A stretch of 38,765 nucleotides of DNA, taken from NCBI GenBank assembly GCA_905236635.1, contig CAJOCJ010000021.1:1-38765 (forward strand). The letters run 5' to 3'. How positions within the stretch are numbered: position 1 is the stretch's first letter; each line of letters starts with the position of its first letter. This document shows positions 26,019 to 33,817 of the stretch, piece by piece. The position numbers were made by a program, and so were the translations under genes. This stretch comes from an uncultured Bacteroidales bacterium. Its GTDB lineage: Bacteria; Bacteroidota; Bacteroidia; Bacteroidales; F082. The notes under the pieces are model-generated. The model was given only the letters and a program-made list of their open reading frames with translations. It was not told the DNA's origin and did no database searches.

Positions 26019-27835
26019 TGGACCTACTAAAGTGGCTGCCAATAACGAAGAAGGAGTCCGACCTGCGAGGGTGGAACGAGCTCGACATCGTGCTTATCAG
26101 CGGCGACGCATACGTCGACCATCCCTCGTTCGGGGCTGCTGTCATCGGTCGCACACTTGAGAAAGAAGGCTATAAAGTAGGCATAATCCCTCAACCCAAC
26201 TGGCGTGACGACCTCCGCGACTTCCGCAAATTCGGCAAGCCGCGGTTGTTTTTCGGCGTCTCGGCAGGCTGCATGGACTCGATGGTGAACCACTACACCG
26301 CCAACAAACGCCTGCGCTCCAACGACGCCTACACCCCCGGCGGCGAGGCGGGATTTCGTCCGGATTACGCTTCGATAGTATATTGCAACATCCTCAAACA
26401 GATATATCCCGATGTGCCCGTCGTCCTCGGCGGCATCGAGGCATCGTTGCGTCGAGTGACACATTATGACTACTGGTCGGATTCTCTGAAACCAAGCATC
26501 CTCGTTGATTCTCACGCCGATATGGGCGTTTATGGCATGGGCGAGCTGGCTAATGTCGAGATTGCTAAAGCTCTTTTTGAAGGCAAAAAGATAGATGAGA
26601 TAACAAATATCCCGCAGACGTTTTTCCTGAAAAAGAAATCGCAACCTGTTGATTCTGAATGGGATGACATAAAGCTCGTTTCTCATGAGGTCTGTCTGAA
26701 AGACAAGAAACTCTACGCCTCGAATTTCAAGCATGTGGAGGAAGAGTCGAATAAAAAACACGCTGCCCGACTGTTGCAAGATGTTGGTAATCAGACACTT
26801 TATATCAATCCGCCGTATCCGACTTACACCACGGCGCAGATTGACGCCGCTTTCGACCTGCCTTATACCCGCATGCCGCATCCGAAATATGCCAAACGCG
26901 GCCCCATTCCGGCTTACGAGATGATACGCCATTCGGTGAACATCCATAGAGGATGCTTCGGCGGTTGCGCCTTCTGCACCATCTCGGCTCATCAAGGAAA
27001 ATTTGTGGCATCGAGGAGCAAAGAATCGATTTTACGTGAGGTTGAAAAAGTCACACAGATGCCTGATTTTAAAGGCTATATCAGCGATTTGGGCGGTCCT
27101 TCGGCGAACATGTACAAAATGCGCGGAAAAGACGAATCTTTATGCGAGAAATGCGTGCGTCCGACATGCATCCAGCCTAATATATGCAAGAACCTGAACA
27201 CCGACCATCATCCGCTCATCGAACTGTACAAGGAAGTTGACAAGATGCCTAATATTAAGAAGGTGACGATAGGCTCGGGCATACGCTACGACCTGTTTCT
27301 TACCAACGACGATCCCGACGGCAAGCTCGGTTACGACGAGTATTTTGAGCAGCTGATGCGCCGTCATGTGAGCGGCCGACTGAAGGTGGCACCCGAGCAG
27401 GTGAGCGATAACGTATTGAGACTCATGCGCAAACCACCATTTTCGCTGTTCAATAAACTGAAAAAACGTTTCGACCAGGTCAACGAGAAATATCACCTTA
27501 ACCAGCAGCTGATACCTTATTTCATATCAAGCCATCCGGCATGCACCTTGATGGATATGGCCGAACTTGCAGTGAAAACCAAGGATTTAGGCTATCATCT
27601 TGAGCAGGTGCAAGACTTTACACCAACCCCGATGACTTTGGCGACCGAGATCTATTATTCTGGTTACGATCCATACACTTTGAAACCTGTTTTTGTGGCG
27701 AAAAACAAGGAGGATAAGCTCGCGCAGCAACGGTTTTTCTTCTGGTACAAGCCCGAGAACCGCCAATGGGTTAAGCAGACATTAAGAAAAATGGGCAAAT
27801 CCGAATGGATCAGCCGTCTCTACGGCCGTAACTAA
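26018..27835 (+). CDS. YgiQ family radical SAM protein
   Basis: 605 aa. The N-terminal domain (LDIVLISGDAYVDHPSFG, GKPRLFFGVSAGCMDSMVNHY) and the B12-binding-like fold are typical of YgiQ. The radical SAM cluster motif is NIHRGCFGGCAFCTIS with Cys313, Cys317 and Cys320. Further Cys residues follow in ESLCEKCVRPTCIQPNICKN. The reaction of YgiQ is not known. The ATG overlaps the upstream TAA (TAATG), so it is translationally coupled to the nucleosidase gene. The end overlaps the convergent YdcF-family gene by 4 bp. Confidence 0.95.
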   Translation: MDLLKWLPITKKESDLRGWNELDIVLISGDAYVDHPSFGAAVIGRTLEKEGYKVGIIPQPNWRDDLRDFRKFGKPRLFFGVSAGCMDSMVNHYTANKRLRSNDAYTPGGEAGFRPDYASIVYCNILKQIYPDVPVVLGGIEASLRRVTHYDYWSDSLKPSILVDSHADMGVYGMGELANVEIAKALFEGKKIDEITNIPQTFFLKKKSQPVDSEWDDIKLVSHEVCLKDKKLYASNFKHVEEESNKKHAARLLQDVGNQTLYINPPYPTYTTAQIDAAFDLPYTRMPHPKYAKRGPIPAYEMIRHSVNIHRGCFGGCAFCTISAHQGKFVASRSKESILREVEKVTQMPDFKGYISDLGGPSANMYKMRGKDESLCEKCVRPTCIQPNICKNLNTDHHPLIELYKEVDKMPNIKKVTIGSGIRYDLFLTNDDPDGKLGYDEYFEQLMRRHVSGRLKVAPEQVSDNVLRLMRKPPFSLFNKLKKRFDQVNEKYHLNQQLIPYFISSHPACTLMDMAELAVKTKDLGYHLEQVQDFTPTPMTLATEIYYSGYDPYTLKPVFVAKNKEDKLAQQRFFFWYKPENRQWVKQTLRKMGKSEWISRLYGRN

Positions 27836-28518
27836 ATCCATCCTTTGATTTTGTAGTAAAATAGTGCGAAATACTCGCGATAGGTGTCTATTTCCAGTTT
27901 CAGATAATTCCAGAAAGTGTAGCGTAGCTTGGTGCTTTCGACACTCGGGATGGTTTCTTTTCCTTTTAAAATCTGATTCTCTAAAGACAAATCAAAATCG
28001 ACAGCGCCTTCGAAGGCAGCGGCACCTCTAACTTGCTGAAAACCAGCCTTGTTGAAGCATTTTACAGTCCTACGGAGATGTTCTGGAGAGGTGATGACGA
28101 GGATGTTTGTCGTCAACAATTCTGGATAGTTTTCTGACAAAGCTAGGACTTGTGAACGGGTATTTGTGCCTATTGTATCGTGGATTATCTCTCTCGTAAC
28201 TCCTTGATTGACAAGATATTGGTCTATTTTGGCATGGCATATTGAGTCGTAAGGCAACGCTATCGTGACAGGACAGTCGTAAAACGAGGCGAGACCTGCT
28301 GTATAATACAGCCGCATCAGATTGTTTGCCGAGGGCATGCCGGCGCCGCCCATCATGATAATGTGTTGAGGCTCAAAGATATATGTCGTATCCTGATTGG
28401 GATCTTGGCCCAGATTATAATGCATGTAGAACGGCGCCGGCGTGATCGCCAGAATCAGGAAAAGGGTGAAAATGACACCCAAGACCACGAAAAACCGATT
28501 AATTATCTTTTTCAGCAT
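27832..28518 (-). CDS. YdcF/SanA family protein (DUF218)
   Basis: 228 aa with one N-terminal membrane helix (about 9-28), so the bulk is outside the cytoplasm. The DUF218 pattern is visible as HIIMMGGAGMPSANNL, then TNTRSQVLALSENYP and ILVITSPEHLRRTV. Family members (SanA, ElyC, YdcF) are linked to envelope integrity, but the biochemical function is not settled. It is monocistronic with its own TATCTTTG box and ends in TAG. Confidence 0.8.
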   Translation of the reverse strand: MLKKIINRFFVVLGVIFTLFLILAITPAPFYMHYNLGQDPNQDTTYIFEPQHIIMMGGAGMPSANNLMRLYYTAGLASFYDCPVTIALPYDSICHAKIDQYLVNQGVTREIIHDTIGTNTRSQVLALSENYPELLTTNILVITSPEHLRRTVKCFNKAGFQQVRGAAAFEGAVDFDLSLENQILKGKETIPSVESTKLRYTFWNYLKLEIDTYREYFALFYYKIKGWI

Positions 28519-28527
28519 ATTAAACTA

Positions 28528-28535
28528 CAAAGATA
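28528..28535 (-). promoter_or_regulatory. -7 box for the YdcF-family gene (TATCTTTG on minus strand)
   Basis: The plus strand CAAAGATA, only 9 nt upstream of the ATG at 28518. A very short leader is implied. Confidence 0.5.
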
Positions 28536-28578
28536 CAAATTTTTTTTGAAATAAGGTCTAAAAATCGGAAAAAATCTG

Positions 28579-28586
28579 TAATTTTG
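28579..28586 (+). promoter_or_regulatory. -7 box for recX (TAATTTTG)
   Basis: TAATTTTG ends 4 nt before the recX ATG. If this is the promoter, the mRNA would be leaderless or start at the ATG. No TTG sits at the usual -33 distance. Confidence 0.45.
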
Positions 28587-28590
28587 TGGT

Positions 28591-29043
28591 ATGGAATTGT
28601 CGAATGATGCCATATTGAAGAAGGTGTTGCGTTATTGCGCCTATCAGGACAGGTGCATGCAGGAGGTGAGGACCAAACTCGCCACGTTCGACATTCCTGA
28701 TTCCGATAAGGAAAAGATAATGAAAGTCCTTGTGGATGAAGGCTTTATTGACGATGAGCGTTATGCCTCCACTTTCGTGAGAAGCAAGATTCATCTTAAA
28801 AAATGGGGTGTAAACAAGATAAAAATGGCGTTACGAATGAAGGGTATTTCTGATGAGATAATCAAAAACGCCCTTTCAGAAATCGACCCCGAGATTTATC
28901 GCGAAGAGTTGGTTAAAGTGCTGAAAGTCAAGAAGATAAACGAGTCTGACCCATACAAACGCAAGGCAAAACTTGCCCAATACGCCATGCAAAAAGGCTA
29001 CGAGCCAAGCTTGGTGTGGGAAGTTATTAAAAGCATTGTGTGA
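28591..29043 (+). CDS. recX: RecX family regulator of RecA
   Basis: 150 aa, helical and basic, made of three-helix repeats. Matching segments are LRYCAYQDRCMQEVRTKL, LVDEGFIDDERYASTFVRSK and the following KWGVNKIKMALRMKGIS, the RecX core. RecX binds RecA filaments and limits recombination activity. recA is not adjacent here. The ATG at 28591 is only 4 nt from a TAnnTTTG box. prfB follows after 50 nt with its own promoter. Confidence 0.9.
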   Translation: MELSNDAILKKVLRYCAYQDRCMQEVRTKLATFDIPDSDKEKIMKVLVDEGFIDDERYASTFVRSKIHLKKWGVNKIKMALRMKGISDEIIKNALSEIDPEIYREELVKVLKVKKINESDPYKRKAKLAQYAMQKGYEPSLVWEVIKSIV

Positions 29044-29057
29044 GACTAAAAATTTTG

Positions 29058-29065
29058 TAATTTTG
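29058..29065 (+). promoter_or_regulatory. -7 box for the prfB operon (TAATTTTG)
   Basis: TAATTTTG, 28 nt before the prfB ATG at 29094. Confidence 0.55.
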
Positions 29066-29093
29066 CAACCTGAAAACTACACCTTATATTAAT

Positions 29094-30183
29094 ATGGTCA
29101 CTTTAGACAGCATAAAAGAACTGAGTAAGAGGATTGATGCCTTGAGGAGGTATCTTTGACATCGACACCAAACTGTAGAAAACGAAGGCCGACGGCTTCT
29201 GGGACGACCCGAAAAACGGCAAGGTAATCATGCGACAGATCCGCGACGTGAAGAGCTGGGTCGTGGCTTACGACGAGATAGTGAAAGCCAATGACGACCT
29301 CGGCGTTTTGTACGATTTCGCCAAGGAAGGCGAGGCGACGGAAGAGGAAGTCGACAAACAATACGCCGACGTGCTGAAGCTGGTGGAGGACCTCGAGTTC
29401 CGTAATATGCTTCATGACGAGGCCGACTCGATGAGCTGCGTGCTGAAAATCAACGCGGGCGCGGGCGGCACTGAGTCGCAGGACTGGGCCGACATGCTCA
29501 TGCGAATGTATATGCGCTACGCCGAGGCTCATGACTATAAGGTGAGAATAAGTAACATCCTGGAAGGCGACGATGCCGGCATCAAGTCGTGCACCATGGA
29601 AATCGACGGCGACTACGCCTACGGTTACCTCAAAGGTGAGAACGGAGTGCACCGCCTCGTGCGCGTGTCGCCATTCAACGCCCAAGGCAAACGAATGACG
29701 TCGTTCAGCTCGGTGTTCGTGTCACCTCTCATCGACGACACCATCGAAATCGTCATCGACCCGTCACGCCTGACATGGGACACCTTCCGCAGCGGCGGCG
29801 CTGGCGGCCAGAACGTGAATAAGGTGGAGTCGGGAGTGCGTTTGAGATATCAGTACAAAGACCCTTACGACGGTCACGAAGAAGAGATTCTGATTGAGAA
29901 CACTGAGACTCGCGACCAGCCGAAAAACAAGGAAAACGCCATGCGACTGCTGAAGTCACAGCTGTACGACAAGGAGCTGCAGCACCGCATGGAAGAGAAA
30001 AACAAAATCGAAGCGTCGAAGAAGAAGATTGAGTGGGGCTCGCAGATACGCTCTTACGTGTTCGACGACCGCCGTGTGAAAGACCATCGCACCAACTACC
30101 AGACCAGTAACGTGCAGGCCGTGATGGACGGTAAAATCGATGAGTTTATTAAAGCTTATCTAATGGAATTTGGACAGAAATAA
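29094..30183 (+). CDS. prfB: Peptide chain release factor 2, with programmed +1 frameshift and an unexpected in-frame TAG
   Basis: RF2 terminates translation at UGA and UAA. The ATG at 29094 opens a 21-codon first frame (MVTLDSIKELSKRIDALRRY...) ending at TGA 29157-29159 within the classic slippery site. After the +1 shift the protein reads DIDTKL, then TAG at 29176-29178, then KTKADGFWDDPK and the whole rest of RF2. Present are SPFNAQGKRMTSFSS (anticodon-like SPF) and SGGAGGQNVNKVESG (catalytic GGQ). Compared with remembered RF2 sequences, about seven residues are missing around the TAG. The longest uninterrupted ORF starts only at the ATG at 29230. Either the sequence has a local error or the gene is broken or recoded. 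cstA follows after 8 nt. Confidence 0.9.
29145..29160 (+). promoter_or_regulatory. RF2 autoregulatory +1 frameshift site
   Basis: AGGAGG (29145-29150), then TAT CTT TGA C. The Shine-Dalgarno-like stimulator, spacing and slippery CTT-TGA-C match E. coli prfB (AGGGGGTATCTTTGAC). Low RF2 favours the shift and thus more RF2. It is one of few strong SD sequences in this window. Confidence 0.95.
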
Positions 30184-30191
30184 TTAAGATT

Positions 30192-31646
30192 ATGATAACA
30201 TTTTTCATTGCTCTCGCCGTTTTGATTCTCGGCTATCTGATTTACGGAAAGTTTATCGAGAAGCTTTTCGGTGCTGACCCGAATCGCGAAACCCCAGCAA
30301 TCACTATGGCTGACGGTGTTGACTACGTGCCGATGAAGCCATGGCGCATCTTCCTGATTCAATTTTTGAATATCGCTGGCGTTGGTCCTATCATCGGCGC
30401 CATCTTGGGAGCTCAGTTTGGAACAGCATCGTTCCTGTGGATTGTGTTCGGCAGCATCTTCGCAGGTGCCGTCCACGACTACCTCTCAGGCATGATATCA
30501 TTGCGCACCAAAGGCTCAAGTCTGCCCGAGATTCACGGCATGTTCCTCGGTAACGGCGTGAAACAGGTGATGCGCGGATTCACGGTCTTGCTGATGATTA
30601 TGGTGGGCGTGGTGTTCGTCAACACCCCGGCGACGCTGTTAATCAACAACTTCACTCCTGGGTGGAACCCGTACATATGGGTCATCATCATCTTGGCATA
30701 TTATCTCATTGCGACTTTATTGCCTATCGACAAGCTTATCGGCCGACTTTACCCGGTTTTCGGAATACTTTTGCTCGGCATGGCAGTCGCCATCTTTGTG
30801 GCGTTTATCATCTACCAGCCTGAGATTCCGGAGATTTGGAGCGGATTATACAACCGTCACCCGAATCCACAATACTGTCCAATCTTCCCGATGATGTTCA
30901 TCAGCATCGCATGCGGCGCGATTTCAGGTTTTCATGCCACACAGTCGCCGCTTATGGCACGTTGCATGGTCAACGAGAAACAGGGACGTCCGATTTTCTA
31001 TGGTGCGATGATCACTGAGGGCGTCGTCGCCTTGATATGGGCAGCTGCAGCGGCATATTTCTTCAGTCCCGACAGCGTCGTTGACGTCACAGGCAAGAGT
31101 GGAGCCGCCATTGTGGGAGTGATTGCCAACACTTGGTTTACCCCGGTTATTGCTGTGATTACCATCCTCGGCGTCATCTCGGCAGCCGTCACCTCGGGCG
31201 ATACAGCATTACGTTCGGCTCGTCTCATCATCGCCGACTTCCTGCATTACGACCAGAAGCCTATCAAGAACCGTCTCATCATCGCCATCCCGATGTTCGC
31301 GGTGACAGCAGTACTTTTGGTGTTCAGCCTCGCCGACGCTAAAGGTTTCGACATGATTTGGCGTTATTTTGCTTGGGCAAACCAGGTTTTGGCAATGGTA
31401 ACTCTCTGGGCTATAACAGTTTATCTCGCTCAAGAAAAGAAAAAATACATTGTGACACTGATTCCTGCGATGTTCATGACGATGGTCACGATGACATATA
31501 TCTTCGAGTTCCCCGCCGGAAAATATGTGGAAGGCGTGGGATTTTCATCGACAGTCGCCCCGATAATAGCAGGCTGCATCACTATGTTGTTCACGGTTTT
31601 GTTTTTCAATTTCCGTAGGAAAAACAATAACGTTTTGAAAAGCTGA
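30192..31646 (+). CDS. cstA: CstA family carbon starvation protein (peptide/pyruvate transporter)
   Basis: 484 aa with about a dozen membrane segments. Hallmarks are LGYLIYGKFIEKLFGADP and VPMKPWRIFLIQFLNIAGVGPI, which include the conserved FLNIAGVGPIIGAI, then FGTASFLWIVFGSIFAGAVHDYLSG and ACGAISGFHATQSPLMARC. CstA proteins take up peptides or pyruvate during carbon limitation. This is the short form common in Bacteroidota. It sits 8 nt after prfB and overlaps the next ATG by one base, within a four-gene operon. Confidence 0.95.
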   Translation: MITFFIALAVLILGYLIYGKFIEKLFGADPNRETPAITMADGVDYVPMKPWRIFLIQFLNIAGVGPIIGAILGAQFGTASFLWIVFGSIFAGAVHDYLSGMISLRTKGSSLPEIHGMFLGNGVKQVMRGFTVLLMIMVGVVFVNTPATLLINNFTPGWNPYIWVIIILAYYLIATLLPIDKLIGRLYPVFGILLLGMAVAIFVAFIIYQPEIPEIWSGLYNRHPNPQYCPIFPMMFISIACGAISGFHATQSPLMARCMVNEKQGRPIFYGAMITEGVVALIWAAAAAYFFSPDSVVDVTGKSGAAIVGVIANTWFTPVIAVITILGVISAAVTSGDTALRSARLIIADFLHYDQKPIKNRLIIAIPMFAVTAVLLVFSLADAKGFDMIWRYFAWANQVLAMVTLWAITVYLAQEKKKYIVTLIPAMFMTMVTMTYIFEFPAGKYVEGVGFSSTVAPIIAGCITMLFTVLFFNFRRKNNNVLKS

Positions 31647-32878
31647 TGAATACAGCAACCCGGGATTTCATTGAGTCGCATCTGAAGGATGACGTGCGCC
31701 AGCTGGCGTTGCAGAAGTTTCCTGATGATGTGGATAAGATATTGGCGCTCAATCAGATAGAGGCTCGACAGCTTCTGTCGAAGAAAGTGCCGTCGTGGGC
31801 GTCGAATCCTGATTTGCTGTTTCCGAGACATCTCTCGTTGGAGCAGTGTTCCTCCGAGCTTACCGCGAAATACAAGGCCTCAATCATCGAAGGTGGCGGC
31901 ACTTTCGTCGATTTGACAGGCGGCCTGGGTATCGATTCATATTTCCTTTCAGAGAAATTCAAAACGTCGTATTACGTTGAAAATCAGAAGGAGTTATGCG
32001 ATTTTGCGGAGCACAATTTTGCGGTTTTAGACCGCAAAATCACGGTTGTCAATTCCGATGCGGAATCTTTTCTTAGGGACAAGGCATGCCTTGTCCCTGC
32101 TGGATGTGAAAACCATACGACCCGTTGGGACAACACATGCGTTGTCCTTTATTTGGATCCCGCCCGAAGGGATATTTACAACAGGAAAATGGTTTCGTTG
32201 CATGATTGCACGCCCGATGTCGTCGATCTGGTAGAGACGCGCCATGGCACGTCTCTACATGGTGCAACCGTGATGGTCAAATTATCCCCGATGTTGGATA
32301 TTTCTGTGATTATCAAGGAATTGCCCAATATTGCGGAAATCCACATCGTGGCTGTGAAAAACGAATGCAAGGAGGTTTTGGTTCTTTTGCGACTGGATTA
32401 CAATGGCAAAATAACAATACATTGTATTGACGTAGGGATGCGGCGCGCCACGTCATTACAATACGCAATTGATGATGAAACCGTTGCCATCCCGACCTTC
32501 GCCACCACAATTAAAAAATACCTATATGAGCCCAACGCCGCCCTGATGAAAGCCGGTGCCTTTAAATTAATCTCGCAGCGTTTCGGAATCGATAAGTTGC
32601 ACATTAACAGTCATTTATATACTTCAGACAACCTGATTCCTGATTTCCCAGGCCGCATTTTCGAGGTCGTCGGGTTTGCGCCTTTTAGCAAAAGGATTAA
32701 AAAAGAATTGTTGAAAAATGTCACCGAAGCCTCAGTCGCTGTCCGCAATTTCCCATTGAGTGCCAATGAGTTACGAAAATCATTAAATCTCAAGGAGAGC
32801 GATGAGAATTTCGTTTTTGGCACTACGATGATGGGGGAGAAGAAGGTGGTGATTTATTGCAAAAAACACAGAGAATGA
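31646..32878 (+). CDS. THUMP-like class I SAM-dependent methyltransferase with in-frame palindromic repeats
   Basis: 410 aa. SAM motif I is FVDLTGGLGIDSYFLS and the catalytic-type motif is LYLDPARRD (DPAR in the DPPY position), followed by MVKLSPMLDISVIIKELP and a C-terminal THUMP-like domain ending FGTTMMGEKKVVIYCKK. Family members are probably RNA methyltransferases; the target is unknown. The coding region is swollen by inserted repeats. RDKACLVPAGCENHTTRWDNTCV is encoded by two palindromes (32075-32098, 32127-32147), VETRHGTSLHG by a third (32231-32258), and GMRRATSLQ by a decayed fourth (32432-32459). All keep the frame open. It overlaps the next gene's ATG (ATGA). Confidence 0.85.
   Translation: MNTATRDFIESHLKDDVRQLALQKFPDDVDKILALNQIEARQLLSKKVPSWASNPDLLFPRHLSLEQCSSELTAKYKASIIEGGGTFVDLTGGLGIDSYFLSEKFKTSYYVENQKELCDFAEHNFAVLDRKITVVNSDAESFLRDKACLVPAGCENHTTRWDNTCVVLYLDPARRDIYNRKMVSLHDCTPDVVDLVETRHGTSLHGATVMVKLSPMLDISVIIKELPNIAEIHIVAVKNECKEVLVLLRLDYNGKITIHCIDVGMRRATSLQYAIDDETVAIPTFATTIKKYLYEPNAALMKAGAFKLISQRFGIDKLHINSHLYTSDNLIPDFPGRIFEVVGFAPFSKRIKKELLKNVTEASVAVRNFPLSANELRKSLNLKESDENFVFGTTMMGEKKVVIYCKKHRE
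32016..32040 (+). repeat. 10-bp inverted repeat inside the methyltransferase gene
   Basis: ATTTTGCGGT pairs with ACCGCAAAAT around TTTAG. It could be ordinary coding sequence or another decayed repeat. Confidence 0.5.
32075..32098. repeat. Perfect 24-bp palindrome in the methyltransferase coding region
   Basis: Arms AGGGACAAGGCA and TGCCTTGTCCCT are exact reverse complements. This is the first of a family of GGGACAA / GTAGAGACG palindromes in this gene. Confidence 0.9.
32127..32147. repeat. Near-palindrome related to the 32075 repeat
   Basis: GGGACAAC and GTTGTCC flank ACATGC with one centre mismatch. It shares the GGGACAA arm with the preceding palindrome, 28 bp away. Confidence 0.75.
32231..32258. 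repeat. 28-bp palindrome GTAGAGACG...CGTCTCTAC in the coding region
   Basis: Arms GTAGAGACG and CGTCTCTAC with centre GCCATGGC and one C.A mismatch pair. I recall GTAGAGACGC-type palindromes as dispersed repeats in Bacteroidota genomes. Confidence 0.88.
32432..32459. repeat. Decayed copy of the GTAGxGAxG palindrome
   Basis: GTAGGGATG, centre GGCGCGCC and ACGTCATTAC resemble a once-perfect GTAGGGACGTGGCGCGCC palindrome. The outer GTATTG and CAATAC also mirror each other. Confidence 0.65.
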
Positions 32879-33288
32879 ACAAGAAAATATACTTCGCAGG
32901 TTCCATCCGCGGCGGTCGCGTCGATGCCGACCTCTACAACCGGATTATTTCGTACATCCAGCGTACCGATGTCGTTCTGACAGAGCATGTCGGCAGCAAA
33001 AACCTGTTCTTGACTGAGCAAGGTTTTGAGCGTGACTCGAAGATTTACAACCAAGACACCGCCTGGCTTCGCCAAAGCGACATCCTCATCGGCGAATGCA
33101 CCTGCCCGTCGCTTGGTGTCGGCTATGAACTCGCCTACGCTGAGCGTTTCGGCATCCCGTGCCATATCTTCTACAACAAAACCAAAACTCAGCTCTCCGC
33201 AATGCTAACCGGCAACCCGTATTTCCAAATCCATCCTTACGAGAAGGAAGAGGAGATTTATGAGGTGATTGATGAAATTTTGAAATGA
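32875..33288 (+). CDS. DNPH1/RCL-like 2'-deoxynucleoside 5'-phosphate N-hydrolase
   Basis: 137 aa from the ATG at 32875, which overlaps the upstream stop (ATGA); the TTG at 32857 is less likely. Family motifs are KIYFAGSIRGGR, VVLTEHVGS, the DTAWLRQSDILIGECTCPSLGVGYELAYA block with catalytic Glu in the GE-T-PS-GVG-E pattern, and GIPCHIFYN. It would hydrolyse the glycosidic bond of deoxynucleoside monophosphates in nucleotide salvage. It is last in the prfB-cstA-methyltransferase operon. Confidence 0.85.
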   Translation: MNKKIYFAGSIRGGRVDADLYNRIISYIQRTDVVLTEHVGSKNLFLTEQGFERDSKIYNQDTAWLRQSDILIGECTCPSLGVGYELAYAERFGIPCHIFYNKTKTQLSAMLTGNPYFQIHPYEKEEEIYEVIDEILK

Positions 33289-33600
33289 TTATAACACTGC
33301 TGCGACTTTTCTAATACCTTTCAAAACGTTCAAGAATGACTTGTCGTTCTTTGCAGTCTGCATGTTGTATTTCATTTGCAAGTACATCAGAGAGTCGGCA
33401 GGGACATCGAGAGCGGCCTCAAACATAAGTGCGGTTTTGGCTGTCAAAGAGCGGCGACCATTCAAAATTTCGTTGACCACCGAATATGTAAGACCCATGC
33501 TGTCAGCCAGTTGCCTCTGACTGATGCCGCGAGATTCGATTTCGTCTTTCAACACTTCTCCGGGATGTGTGGGATATGCTCCGTAACCTAAGTTACTCAT
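33289..33600 (-). CDS. HigA-family antitoxin (XRE helix-turn-helix), orphan
   Basis: 103 aa from the ATG at 33600 (MSNLGYGAYPTHPGEVL). It has the HigA signature HPGEVLKDEI and the helix-turn-helix ISQRQLADSMGLTYSVVNEILNGRRSLT (split over the recognition helix). HigA proteins neutralise the HigB mRNase toxin and repress their own promoter. No higB-like ORF is on either side: upstream lies the divergent HNH gene, downstream the convergent hydrolase. It is probably a solitary regulator or leftover antitoxin. Confidence 0.85.
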   Translation of the reverse strand: MSNLGYGAYPTHPGEVLKDEIESRGISQRQLADSMGLTYSVVNEILNGRRSLTAKTALMFEAALDVPADSLMYLQMKYNMQTAKNDKSFLNVLKGIRKVAAVL

Positions 33601-33619
33601 AATCAATAAATTTCGTTTG

Positions 33620-33627
33620 CAAAAATA
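33620..33627 (-). promoter_or_regulatory. -7 box for the HigA-like gene (TATTTTTG on minus strand)
   Basis: The plus strand CAAAAATA, 19 nt upstream of the ATG at 33600. Confidence 0.6.
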
Positions 33628-33644
33628 ATACTTTTTTTGAAAAG

Positions 33645-33661
33645 TTCGCATTTTTTGCGAA
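33645..33661. promoter_or_regulatory. Candidate HigA operator: TTCGCA-N5-TGCGAA
   Basis: A perfect 6-bp inverted repeat with a 5-nt spacer. It covers the expected -33 region of the minus-strand HigA promoter, where autorepression would act. Binding by HigA is inferred. Confidence 0.5.
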
Positions 33662-33732
33662 TTTTTTTTAAAAAGAACATATTATGAGTTGTTGTATTAG
33701 AGAGAAAATGTCGATGATTTTATGGCTAAAAG

Positions 33733-33763
33733 TTTGCTTTGTTAATAAGATTTCTTATTTTTG
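33733..33763 (+). promoter_or_regulatory. Promoter for the HNH gene (TTTG-N19-TATTTTTG)
   Basis: TTTG at 33733-33736 and TATTTTTG at 33756-33763 with a 19-nt gap, the cleanest full Bacteroidota promoter in the window. ATG follows at 33818. Confidence 0.7.
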
Positions 33764-33817
33764 CAGATGTAATAATTGTATCATAGGATCTGATTTGTAA
33801 AGTATTCATAGTTAATT

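Noticed and set aside
26027..26995. 322-aa minus-strand ORF opposite ygiQ
   Set aside because: It lies fully inside the well-supported ygiQ gene, shows no recognisable motif and has no promoter; it is an antisense shadow.
29176..29178. TAG read as a sense codon (genetic code change)
   Set aside because: TAG ends other genes here (the MntP-like, sppA and YdcF-family genes) in positions where readthrough makes no sense, and no suppressor tRNA is seen in the window. A local deletion explains the case more simply.
33289..33817. Complete HigBA toxin-antitoxin pair
   Set aside because: No ORF with HigB/RelE features lies on either side of the HigA-like gene; only the antitoxin is present.
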